Shown here piece after piece: positions 1 to 5,892 of a stretch of DNA of 5,892 nucleotides. The notes under the pieces are model-generated. The model worked only from the letters and a program-made list of their open reading frames with translations, did no database searches and was not told where the DNA came from. The stretch lies in contig JAUVXT010000168.1 in NCBI GenBank assembly GCA_030603465.1, forward strand, positions 1-5,892, in the 5' to 3' direction. The stretch is from Deltaproteobacteria bacterium. Lineage in GTDB: Bacteria; Desulfobacterota; Syntrophia; Syntrophales; UBA2210. The position numbers were made by a program, and so were the translations under genes. Positions within the stretch are counted from its first letter, which is position 1. Each line of letters opens with the position of its first letter.

Positions 1-1362
1 AATGAAGTGAAGCAGGCATTACAGGAATTCATCTTCAATATCAATGTCCCCACAAGGGTTGGATTCCAGACACCCTTTACAAATGTCACGCTGGACGTGA
101 AAGTCCCTGCCTACTATATGGACCAGAGTGTTATTATCGGAGGTGAGCTGAGGCAGGAAACGTACAGAGAATTCCAGGAAGAGATGGATATATTTAACAA
201 TGCCTTTCTCCAGGTCATGTCCGAAGGCGATGCAAAGGGAAGAGTCTTCACCTTTCCCATTCCCACCTACAATATTACTAAGGATTTTGACTGGGAAAAC
301 GATAATCTGAACAACCTGTGGGAGATGACTGCAAAGTACGGCGTTCCCTATTTCAGCAATTTCATCAACTCCGACATGAACCCGGAAGATGCCAGGAGTA
401 TGTGCTGCCGCCTTCGTATCGACAACAGAGAATTGGAGAAGAGGGGCGGCGGACTCTTCGGTTCCAATCCCCTGACGGGCTCTATCGGTGTAATAACCAT
501 CAATATGCCGAGAATCGGCTATCTGTCCAAGACAGAAGATGAATTCATGGAGCGTTTAAATAAGTTGATGGTGCTGGCAAAGGAAAGCCTCGAGATAAAG
601 CGCAAGGTCCTGGAAGTTTACACAAGCGGCAACCTTTATCCTTACACAAAACATTACCTCAGGGATGTGAAAAAACGTTTCGATGCCTACTGGAAAAACC
701 ATTTTTCAACTATCGGACTTATAGGAATGAATGAGGCCTGCTTGAACTTTATCGGGAAGAGCATTTCCGATCCGGAAGGTCAGGAATTCACTAAAAAAGT
801 CTTGGATTTTATGAGGAATATATTAATAGAGTTTCAGGAAGAAACAGGGAACAACTACAATCTTGAAGCAACTCCTGCCGAAGGAACCTCGTACAGCCTG
901 GCCAAAAAAGATAAACAAAGATATCAGGACATCATTTTTGCCAACGGGAACGGCTCCGAAGATAACGAACTGGAGGTGTTTTATACAAACTCCTCTCAAC
1001 TTCCGGTAAATTACACGGATGATATTTTCGAAGCTCTCGATCTTCAGGAGGAAATCCAGACAAGATATACCGGCGGAACGGTTTTTCATATATTTGCCGG
1101 TGAGCGTGTTGAAGATCCTTCGTCTATCAAAACGCTTGTGCGAAAGATATGCAATGCCTACCACCTCCCCTATTTTACATTCACCCCCACCTTCAGTGTC
1201 TGTCAGAATCATGGATACATAAAGGGTGAAAAAGAGCTTTGTCCCAAATGCGAGGAACCCTGCGAGATATATTCCCGCGTTGTCGGTTATCTCCGCCCGG
1301 TAAAACAGTGGAACAAGGGAAAACAGGAAGAATTTAAGGAAAGAAAGACATTCGCGGTATGA
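1..1362 (+). CDS. nrdD: Anaerobic (class III) ribonucleoside-triphosphate reductase, large subunit, 5'-partial
   Basis: Makes deoxyribonucleotides from ribonucleotides in the cytoplasm without oxygen, by glycyl-radical chemistry. The frame is open to base 1; the GTG at base 7 is internal, because codons for Asn and Glu precede it and the protein there is already in the conserved core (NVPTRVGFQTPFTN). About 453 C-terminal residues of a family usually 600-700 long are visible; any N-terminal ATP-cone lies outside. Numbering from the base-7 codon, the core has SMCCRLRIDN (131-140; Cys133/134 probably include the thiyl-radical cysteine), KRGGGLFGSNPLTGS (145-159) and GMNEA (240-244). The C-terminus has a zinc-site-like cluster (Cys399, His402, Cys412, Cys415, Cys419) and the glycyl-radical motif RVVGY with Gly427 (codon 1285-1287), ending in a typical KERKTF tail. 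The activase gene follows after 3 bases, so the two are almost certainly one operon. Family assignment is secure. Confidence 0.96.
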   Translation, partial: NEVKQALQEFIFNINVPTRVGFQTPFTNVTLDVKVPAYYMDQSVIIGGELRQETYREFQEEMDIFNNAFLQVMSEGDAKGRVFTFPIPTYNITKDFDWENDNLNNLWEMTAKYGVPYFSNFINSDMNPEDARSMCCRLRIDNRELEKRGGGLFGSNPLTGSIGVITINMPRIGYLSKTEDEFMERLNKLMVLAKESLEIKRKVLEVYTSGNLYPYTKHYLRDVKKRFDAYWKNHFSTIGLIGMNEACLNFIGKSISDPEGQEFTKKVLDFMRNILIEFQEETGNNYNLEATPAEGTSYSLAKKDKQRYQDIIFANGNGSEDNELEVFYTNSSQLPVNYTDDIFEALDLQEEIQTRYTGGTVFHIFAGERVEDPSSIKTLVRKICNAYHLPYFTFTPTFSVCQNHGYIKGEKELCPKCEEPCEIYSRVVGYLRPVKQWNKGKQEEFKERKTFAV

Positions 1363-1365
1363 TCC

Positions 1366-2055
1366 ATGAAAATCGGGGGGTTGCAAAAATTTTCCTTAAT
1401 CGATTACCCGGGAAAGATATGCGCGGTCGTATTTACCCAGGGATGCGATTTCAGGTGCCCCTACTGCCATAATCCGGAACTGGCAAACCCCGGTCTCTAC
1501 GAAAAGTGTATTTCCGAAAAAGATCTTTTCCGCTTCCTCTCAAAAAGAATGGGAAAGCTTGACGCCGTAACCATTACGGGCGGAGAACCCACAATACATT
1601 CCGATCTGTTCGAATTCGTCGAAAGAATCAGGGCGATGGGCTTTCTCGTCAAGGTTGATACAAATGGATCCCATCCTGAAGTTATTGAAAGACTGATCGG
1701 CAATAACCTCATCGACTATATCGCAATGGATGTCAAGGCCCCCCTTGAAAGATACGCAGAAATTACAGAATCCAGGATAAATCCCGCTAATATAGAGAAA
1801 AGCATAGGTCTGATAATGAAATCGGGCATAGATTATGAGTTCCGCACAACGATTGTAAGGTCGCTTCTCTGTGAAAAAGATCTCCTGAAAATTGGAGAAG
1901 CAATAAAAGGCGCCGGGAAACTGTTTCTGCAAAGATTTGTTCCTTCAAAGACCCTGGATAAAAGCTTTGCAAGGGAGAAAACATATTCTGATGAAGAATT
2001 TGAGGGCTTAAAGGAGCGTTTAAAAGGATACGCAGACACAGTAGCCGTCAGATAA
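1366..2055 (+). CDS. nrdG: Anaerobic ribonucleotide reductase activating protein, radical SAM (NrdG2 type)
   Basis: A 229-residue radical-SAM enzyme, expected to cleave S-adenosylmethionine with a [4Fe-4S] cluster and abstract hydrogen from the NrdD glycine, creating the radical. The cluster motif is C27-x3-C31-x2-C34 within QGCDFRCPYCHN. The SAM-binding GGE motif is at 72-74 (TITGGEPT), followed by KVDTNGS (96-102) and AMDVKAP (120-126), both typical of the longer NrdG2/pyruvate-formate-lyase-activase-like subgroup rather than the short E. coli NrdG. The start MKIGGLQKFSLIDYPGK matches the usual N-terminus of this subgroup. The ATG lies 3 bases after the nrdD stop, and the nearest purine-rich stretch (AAGGA at 1336-1340) is about 25 bases away, too far for a normal ribosome site, so translation probably depends on coupling to nrdD. 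Adjacency to nrdD supports NrdD as partner; activation of another glycyl-radical enzyme is the less likely alternative. Confidence 0.93.
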   Translation: MKIGGLQKFSLIDYPGKICAVVFTQGCDFRCPYCHNPELANPGLYEKCISEKDLFRFLSKRMGKLDAVTITGGEPTIHSDLFEFVERIRAMGFLVKVDTNGSHPEVIERLIGNNLIDYIAMDVKAPLERYAEITESRINPANIEKSIGLIMKSGIDYEFRTTIVRSLLCEKDLLKIGEAIKGAGKLFLQRFVPSKTLDKSFAREKTYSDEEFEGLKERLKGYADTVAVR

Positions 2056-2162
2056 GAAGTTACGGCATCACATATACTAAGACCATCTTTTCTCTTTCCG
2101 GTTCTTTCCAGGAAAGGGACTGGAACGTTCGGACGCCCCGATGATGGATTTGCTGCGCATCC

Positions 2163-2203
2163 AGGATTCTTACCGATACACACGTCACGAATCCTTCTGT
2201 TTT
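2163..2203 (+). terminator. Weak candidate terminator of the nrdD-nrdG operon
   Basis: In the gap between the convergent nrdG and caspase-like genes, arms AGGATTC (2163-2169) and GAATCCT (2189-2195) are perfect inverted repeats with a 19-base loop. On the + strand they are followed by TCTGTTTT (2196-2203). The stem is short, the loop is long and the T-run is interrupted, so this is a poor match to a strong intrinsic terminator. It is simply the best candidate in the gap. No comparable T-run serves the opposite strand. Confidence 0.27.
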
Positions 2204-2223
2204 ACCCGATTTGCAAGAAATTA

Positions 2224-3957
2224 TTATTTCATGTATATCGGCACATCCGTGCCGGACATCCTGAAGAAGGGATGCTGCTTTCCTTTGGTTAATCTGGGAA
2301 CCCTCTTGGCCACATAGCTGTTCAACTCAGAAATAGTGATGCTTTTGTCGTTATCCATGTCAGCCTTGTACTGCAATCCTTCAAGGAGTGCGTAGGTAAA
2401 GACCCCATGACCCCCGGTTTCTCCCGGCAGCTTGAATCGTGCGGATTCTTCAGATTCCTCACCGGGCTTGCTCGCGGCCAAGACAAAGGTGCCTTCCGCC
2501 GATTTCAGAGCCTGAGAAAGTTCCTCCCCGGCCTCGGCTCCCCTCATGGCAACCTTCATCGCCCCCGCATGGCACGTGTCAATCCATAGCATCACCTTGG
2601 AAACATTGCTCGCAAGGCGCCTCTGGGCCTCGTCAAATGTAGACCACAGAAGCCCCCTCGTCATCAGAGTGTCCGGCCTGGCATCATGAGTGATAAAATA
2701 ATAGGAACCGGTCTGCTTATCCTTGACCCCATGACCGGCCATAAAAATAATAACCAGATCGTCGTAAGAGGCCATGCCGAGAAATTTACTCATCCCTTCC
2801 AGTATATTCTCACGGGTACCATCCTTATTTAACAAAAGCTTGTAATGCACCTCGTCAAATAGTTTCCCCTCCTGCGCCTTAAGCGCCTTCGCAATGGATC
2901 GGGCATCGTTGTCCGCATATTTCAGATCGAGATTGCTGTCCTCATAACCTGATACCCCTATGGCAAGCACCCACAGATTGGGTTTGGAACCGGATGGTTT
3001 CTCAACTGGAATCACGCCGGAAATCTCACTGCGAATCTTCAATGTCTTTGTCCCGATGTTGCCCCTCTTATCGATCGCCCTGACTATCAGTTCACTCTCG
3101 CCTGCACTCAAGGGGACGCTCGCCCTGAAATTTACGCCACCCTGAAAAGTCTTTAACGTGGCCTCTACATCGTTGACAAGAACAGCAATAATCTCCGACT
3201 CATCCTTTGCCAACCCGATAACCGTCGCTTCTTTCTTGGAGACAACCAGTAACCCTCGAACCGTCCTGGGTGAAAATATCGTGACCTCAGGAGATTCTGT
3301 GTCCTTTGCAGGCTTGGCAGCAGCGCTTGCCTCTTTCTCTGTCACGCCTGCAGCAGAAGTCTCCTTTTCGGTCTCTTTAGACGGCGCCAGAAACGCGAGA
3401 TAACCGGGAGATTCCTTGCCCGTAAAATCGACTAGCATCTGCCTTCGGATATCGGCAAGTTGACTGGAGATTGCTTTTTGTAAATTTGGGGCATAACTCA
3501 TCATTGAGTCGCCCATATCCCCATCTCTTTTGTAAGATAAAACAGCCTTTCTTGTTTTGGGATCTATGACCGTGAGAACCATATCAAGCATAAAGTTTTT
3601 GGGGTGCGATTCAAGGCTTTCAATCCTCACCAGAAAATCGTAGTCGGTGCTGACGCTGGAGCTCACATTGGTGAAAACACCGGAACGCCTCATATCTTCC
3701 CGGATTGCGTCACTAACGGCCTCTCTCCAGTTGAGGATATTCCTATCCGTGTTAAGCCATTTCTTCCACAGTTTGGTGAGTTCCGGGGACAATTCATGAT
3801 TGATTTCGATGCGGACATTCGCATAAATAGTGTCACTCGCCCGGATGACTTCAGGCGTCCATGCGTATGTGGATTTGGATATATCTATCCCGGCACAACC
3901 AGTAAGAAAGAAAAGAACAATCAACAACAGACCTTGGAATTTTGTATTCAGTTTCAT
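2224..3957 (-). CDS. Caspase-like (peptidase C14) lipoprotein with Ig-like domain and EF-hand-type loop
   Basis: A 577-residue predicted lipoprotein carrying a caspase-family cysteine protease domain. Residues 1-20 are a signal peptide (Lys2, Lys6, hydrophobic 10-18) with lipobox LTGC, lipidated Cys21; Ala22 rather than Asp would favour outer-membrane sorting by the E. coli rule (inference). Residues about 40-178 form an alpha/beta region I cannot name. A Lys/Glu/Ala linker (about 193-222) precedes an Ig-like beta domain (about 223-309). The caspase domain spans about 326-530: LWVLAIGVSGY strand, catalytic His409 in MAGHG and catalytic Cys462 in WIDTCHAG, so the dyad is intact. An EF-hand-type loop D533-x-D535-x-D537-x-S539-x-T541-x2-E544 follows, then RVPRLTKGKQHP, as seen in many prokaryotic caspase homologues. 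The ATG has a good ribosome site and a consensus promoter. It is transcribed alone, divergently from kdsD and convergently with nrdG. Substrate and role are unknown; neither neighbour suggests one. Confidence 0.9.
   Translation of the reverse strand: MKLNTKFQGLLLIVLFFLTGCAGIDISKSTYAWTPEVIRASDTIYANVRIEINHELSPELTKLWKKWLNTDRNILNWREAVSDAIREDMRRSGVFTNVSSSVSTDYDFLVRIESLESHPKNFMLDMVLTVIDPKTRKAVLSYKRDGDMGDSMMSYAPNLQKAISSQLADIRRQMLVDFTGKESPGYLAFLAPSKETEKETSAAGVTEKEASAAAKPAKDTESPEVTIFSPRTVRGLLVVSKKEATVIGLAKDESEIIAVLVNDVEATLKTFQGGVNFRASVPLSAGESELIVRAIDKRGNIGTKTLKIRSEISGVIPVEKPSGSKPNLWVLAIGVSGYEDSNLDLKYADNDARSIAKALKAQEGKLFDEVHYKLLLNKDGTRENILEGMSKFLGMASYDDLVIIFMAGHGVKDKQTGSYYFITHDARPDTLMTRGLLWSTFDEAQRRLASNVSKVMLWIDTCHAGAMKVAMRGAEAGEELSQALKSAEGTFVLAASKPGEESEESARFKLPGETGGHGVFTYALLEGLQYKADMDNDKSITISELNSYVAKRVPRLTKGKQHPFFRMSGTDVPIYMK
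3313..3372 (-). repeat. Degenerate 10-residue repeat in the caspase-like protein linker
   Basis: Residues 196-205 (TEKETSAAGV) and 206-215 (TEKEASAAAK) are two adjacent copies of a Lys/Glu/Ala-rich unit in the linker between the N-terminal region and the Ig-like domain. The DNA copies have diverged at many bases. The composition suggests a flexible or helical tether. Confidence 0.6.
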
Positions 3958-3963
3958 CCTCTA

Positions 3964-3968
3964 CCCCT
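3964..3968 (-). promoter_or_regulatory. Ribosome binding site of the caspase-like lipoprotein gene
   Basis: On the - strand, AGGGG sits 6 bases before the ATG at 3957-3955, good Shine-Dalgarno spacing. It supports this start, which is also the only one that gives a complete signal peptide and lipobox. Confidence 0.72.
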
Positions 3969-4014
3969 AAAGGGACATTTTTTTATTTATTCAGTACTTT
4001 TTTTCTGTAGGTTC

Positions 4015-4043
4015 ATTATAAGGAAGTGCTTTTTCTGTGTCAA
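4015..4043 (-). promoter_or_regulatory. Consensus sigma70 promoter of the caspase-like lipoprotein gene
   Basis: Read on the - strand, a perfect -35 TTGACA (4043-4038) and a perfect -10 TATAAT (4020-4015) are separated by exactly 17 bases. Transcription should begin near 4008, giving a leader of about 50 bases. The sequence upstream of the -35 (about 4044-4085) is rich in A and T runs, as in UP elements. A match to all 12 consensus positions at optimal spacing is rarely due to chance and suggests strong expression unless a repressor acts. Confidence 0.85.
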
Positions 4044-4138
4044 TGAGAAATTGGAGATTTGTTTTTGTATATATTGTTGTTTTGAAAAGCGTTTCTGTAG
4101 ATACCCGCTGTCGTTTAGAACAAAATCACCTTGTCAAC

Positions 4139-4147
4139 TGTTATAAT
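4139..4147 (+). promoter_or_regulatory. Extended -10 promoter candidate for the kdsD-like gene
   Basis: TGTTATAAT is a perfect extended -10 element (TG, one base, TATAAT at 4142-4147). At 17-base spacing the -35 position (4119-4124) reads AACAAA, a poor match, but extended -10 promoters tolerate this. TTGTCA at 4131-4136 is too close to pair with this -10. The predicted start is near 4154, leaving a leader of about 70 bases before the GTG. Confidence 0.55.
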
Positions 4148-4208
4148 ATCTGTTAGTGATACATACAAATATTTTATTAAGGATCCTACAAAAGCAATAT
4201 CCTGCCTC

Positions 4209-4212
4209 GAGG
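4209..4212 (+). promoter_or_regulatory. Ribosome binding site of the kdsD-like gene
   Basis: GAGG lies 10 bases before the GTG at 4223. An in-frame TAA (4220-4222) directly precedes that GTG, so no earlier start is possible. The site is part of the perfect palindrome CCTCGAGG (4205-4212). Confidence 0.5.
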
Positions 4213-4222
4213 TATTTATTAA

Positions 4223-5215
4223 GTGAACAAAAACGACTCCTTAGAAGAAGCAAAGAATGTTTTAAGAATAGAAGCCGATTCCATTTTAGATCTAATCAAA
4301 AAAATTGATCATAATTTTTCAAAAGCGGTAGAGATAATAAGCACATCTAAAGGTCGTGTCATAGTTACAGGAATAGGAAAGTCGGGCCTTGTCGGAAAGA
4401 AGATTGTCGCAACCCTCACCAGTACTGGCACCCCTGCACTTTTCCTGCATCCGGTTGAAGGAGTGCACGGAGATCTGGGGATTGTGACGAAATCTGATGT
4501 AATACTCGCCATATCCAACAGCGGCGAAACGAACGAGTTGAACATGATAATCCACAGGATAAGTGAACTCGGGGTACCGCTTATCGCCTTTACAGGGAAT
4601 GCGAATTCCACACTCGCCAGACACAGCAGCGTAATTATTGATATCGGCGTTGCAAGGGAGGCGTGCCCGTTTGGCCTCACTCCGACATCGAGTTCTACAG
4701 CCACCCTCGCAATGGGCGACGCCCTGGCAATTGCCCTGATCAAAGAGAAAAAGTTTGATGAAAAGGACTTTTATAAATTTCATCCTGGCGGGCACCTGGG
4801 TTTGAGGCTTATGGCCAAAGTTAAGGACGCCATGATCTGTGGCAACAGGGTGCCGAAGATACTTTCCCGAAATTCTACCACATCGGCAATAGAAAAAATT
4901 GATGAAAAAAACCTGGGGTTTGTGCTCATCGTGGATGGGGAAGATCGACTTGTCGGCATCTTAACCGATGGCGACGTCAGAAGATGCGTCAGGCAAGGAA
5001 TAGACTTTACAGACAAGTCGGTTGACGATCTTATGACCAGGTCTCCCAAAACGGTTGATCCTGAAACGTCACTGGCTGAAACGATTGAGGCAATGCAAAA
5101 GGACGAAATTACCACACTTGCAGTGGTTGATGAAGGCCATCATCTTAAAGGGTTTGTTCATCTTCACGACATCCTGGGAAGAGGGGGAACCATAAAGATA
5201 GCGATGCCCCTTTAA
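4223..5215 (+). CDS. kdsD: Arabinose-5-phosphate isomerase, KpsF/GutQ/KdsD family
   Basis: Interconverts D-ribulose 5-phosphate and D-arabinose 5-phosphate in the cytoplasm, the first step toward Kdo for lipopolysaccharide (or Kdo-containing capsule). The 330-residue length is normal for the family. An SIS sugar-isomerase domain covers about 35-175, with TGIGKSG (49-55), HPVEGVHGDLG (76-86), SNSGETNE (98-105), EACPFGLTPTSS (146-157) and FHPGGHLG (186-193). The catalytic residues recalled for E. coli KdsD (Lys59, Glu111, Glu152, His193) map at a constant offset of 6 to Lys53, Glu105, Glu146 and His187, all present. Two CBS domains follow (about 200-258, with ILTDGDVRR, and 268-325), which may bind a nucleotide or sugar-nucleotide ligand. 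The start is GTG. No other Kdo or LPS gene is in the window, so LPS versus capsule paralogue cannot be separated here. The thioredoxin-like gene follows after 78 bases and may be co-transcribed. Confidence 0.94.
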   Translation: MNKNDSLEEAKNVLRIEADSILDLIKKIDHNFSKAVEIISTSKGRVIVTGIGKSGLVGKKIVATLTSTGTPALFLHPVEGVHGDLGIVTKSDVILAISNSGETNELNMIIHRISELGVPLIAFTGNANSTLARHSSVIIDIGVAREACPFGLTPTSSSTATLAMGDALAIALIKEKKFDEKDFYKFHPGGHLGLRLMAKVKDAMICGNRVPKILSRNSTTSAIEKIDEKNLGFVLIVDGEDRLVGILTDGDVRRCVRQGIDFTDKSVDDLMTRSPKTVDPETSLAETIEAMQKDEITTLAVVDEGHHLKGFVHLHDILGRGGTIKIAMPL

Positions 5216-5293
5216 AATTCTTCTTGTTTTCATTACATTACCTCACAGAAATCGAGAGGATCATCTTTCCACTAAGATTATTCCGAACGGGAA

Positions 5294-5842
5294 ATGCATC
5301 CAAAATATTTCATCATCAGATGCCTTAGATGCGGTCAGAAAAATAGGATAAGGCGCCATATCATGAATGGCCTACCCGTATGCGGGAGGTGTGGCGCATA
5401 TCTGGATGAACTGATTGTAAGTTGTCTTATATGCCAGAGCAAGAACCGCATCCCTGATGACAAACTCCACAACCGTCCCTTATGCGGCAGATGCGGCGCA
5501 CCACTTTATCAGGGGTACGTCTTAGACATATCAGACAAAACATTTGACAATGAAATCAATTCATTCCCGGGACCGGTTTTCATCTGTTGCTGGGCGCCCT
5601 GGTGCATCTCCTGCCGAATTGTGCTCCCCATACTGGACGAAATAGCTCCCAGATACGCCGGTGGAGTCAAGATCGCAAAAGTGAACGTGGATGAAAATCT
5701 TCGCACAGTTTCACAATACTCAATCAGCAATACCCCCACATTCCTGCTCTTTAGAAACAGGCGGCTCATTAATAAGCTGACGGGAGCCCTTACAAAGAAA
5801 GAAATGGAACAGCACTTGAAATCGCTGGTAAAAAAACAATAA
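5294..5842 (+). CDS. Thioredoxin-fold protein with two N-terminal zinc ribbons and a WCISC active site
   Basis: A 182-residue predicted cytoplasmic thiol-disulfide oxidoreductase related to thioredoxin 2 (TrxC), with no signal peptide. Two zinc ribbons precede the catalytic fold: C10-x2-C13-x16-C30-x2-C33 and C44-x2-C47-x16-C64-x2-C67. TrxC normally has one, so this is an extra copy. The thioredoxin domain covers about 75-180. It has WAPWCISC with redox cysteines Cys104 and Cys107, a conserved VNVDEN strand (130-135) and the cis-proline loop NTPTF with Pro148. The active site is CISC instead of the usual CGPC, so redox potential or partner may differ. A further pair, Cys98-Cys99, lies just before the active-site tryptophan motif. 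The ATG at 5294 is the only usable start, since an in-frame TAA lies at 5273-5275 and the next ATG would remove the first ribbon. The upstream GGGA is too close to be a good ribosome site. Family is clear; substrate is unknown. Confidence 0.88.
   Translation: MHPKYFIIRCLRCGQKNRIRRHIMNGLPVCGRCGAYLDELIVSCLICQSKNRIPDDKLHNRPLCGRCGAPLYQGYVLDISDKTFDNEINSFPGPVFICCWAPWCISCRIVLPILDEIAPRYAGGVKIAKVNVDENLRTVSQYSISNTPTFLLFRNRRLINKLTGALTKKEMEQHLKSLVKKQ
5321..5506 (+). repeat. Tandem duplication of a zinc-ribbon module inside the thioredoxin-like gene
   Basis: Residues 10-37 and 44-71 align without gaps at a 34-residue period, with 15 of 28 positions identical by my count. Shared elements are CL-x-C, KNRI and CGRCGA. 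Cysteine spacing is identical in both copies. This is best explained by internal duplication of the TrxC-type ribbon, old enough for the segments between the cysteines to have diverged. Confidence 0.8.
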
Positions 5843-5892
5843 TTATTTCCCCTTCTTTCCCATTTAAGTTGGTTACACGCAACACAAACACC

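Noticed and set aside
7..9. GTG as the start of nrdD
   Set aside because: The frame stays open upstream to the window edge, and the protein at this point is already inside the conserved catalytic core, so the gene is truncated by the window, not started here.
823..1386. Long - strand open frame opposite the end of nrdD
   Set aside because: It lies wholly antisense to a clearly conserved NrdD region, has no recognisable domain and has low-complexity hydrophobic/basic composition typical of a shadow frame.
2107..2125. Hairpin TTCCAG/CTGGAA (2107-2112... 2120-2125 region) in the convergent gap as a terminator
   Set aside because: No T-run follows on either strand and the pairing is short, so it has no terminator character beyond a small inverted repeat.
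3604..4146. + strand open frame of 180 codons across the start of the caspase-like gene and the divergent spacer
   Set aside because: Antisense to the lipoprotein N-terminus. The part beyond it runs through AT-rich promoter DNA and yields Phe/Cys-rich sequence unlike a folded protein.
5182..5229. AGGGG (5182-5186) / CCCCT (5207-5211) stem followed by T-rich sequence as a kdsD terminator
   Set aside because: Only five base pairs, a 20-base loop, located inside the coding sequence end, and the T-rich part is interrupted and distant from the stem. The thioredoxin-like gene may well be co-transcribed.
5843..5892. Tail after the thioredoxin-like gene
   Set aside because: Fifty pyrimidine-rich bases with no clear stem, promoter or start codon in a supported frame; nothing to annotate.

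Overview
The window carries five protein-coding genes and no RNA genes, CRISPR arrays or mobile elements that I can see. It looks like a chromosomal stretch from a Gram-negative anaerobe of moderate GC content. The oxygen-sensitive class III ribonucleotide reductase implies anaerobic growth. The arabinose-5-phosphate isomerase (Kdo/LPS synthesis) and a lipobox-bearing lipoprotein imply an outer membrane. A deltaproteobacterial/Desulfobacterota-type host would fit, but this is inference; no marker gene here fixes the taxon.

Left part (1-2055, + strand): the C-terminal two thirds of nrdD, open at the left edge, followed 3 bases later by a radical-SAM activase of the NrdG2 type. Together they make dNTPs without oxygen: the activase uses an Fe-S cluster and SAM to put a glycyl radical on NrdD. 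A 168-base convergent gap (2056-2223) holds a weak terminator-like stem.

Middle (2224-3957, - strand): a 577-residue lipoprotein with an N-terminal alpha/beta region, a Lys/Glu/Ala linker, an Ig-like domain and a C-terminal caspase-like (peptidase C14) domain. The His-Cys pair is intact and an EF-hand-type loop follows it. It is driven by a textbook sigma70 promoter in the AT-rich 265-base divergent spacer (3958-4222).

Right part (4223-5842, + strand): a KpsF/KdsD-type arabinose-5-phosphate isomerase (SIS plus two CBS domains, all catalytic residues present), then a thioredoxin-fold protein with two tandem N-terminal zinc ribbons and a WCISC active site. The last 50 bases show nothing recognisable.

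Most of the window is ordinary metabolism. The two genes that merit a second look are the caspase-like lipoprotein and the double-zinc-ribbon thioredoxin. I do not see a convincing undescribed multi-gene system.
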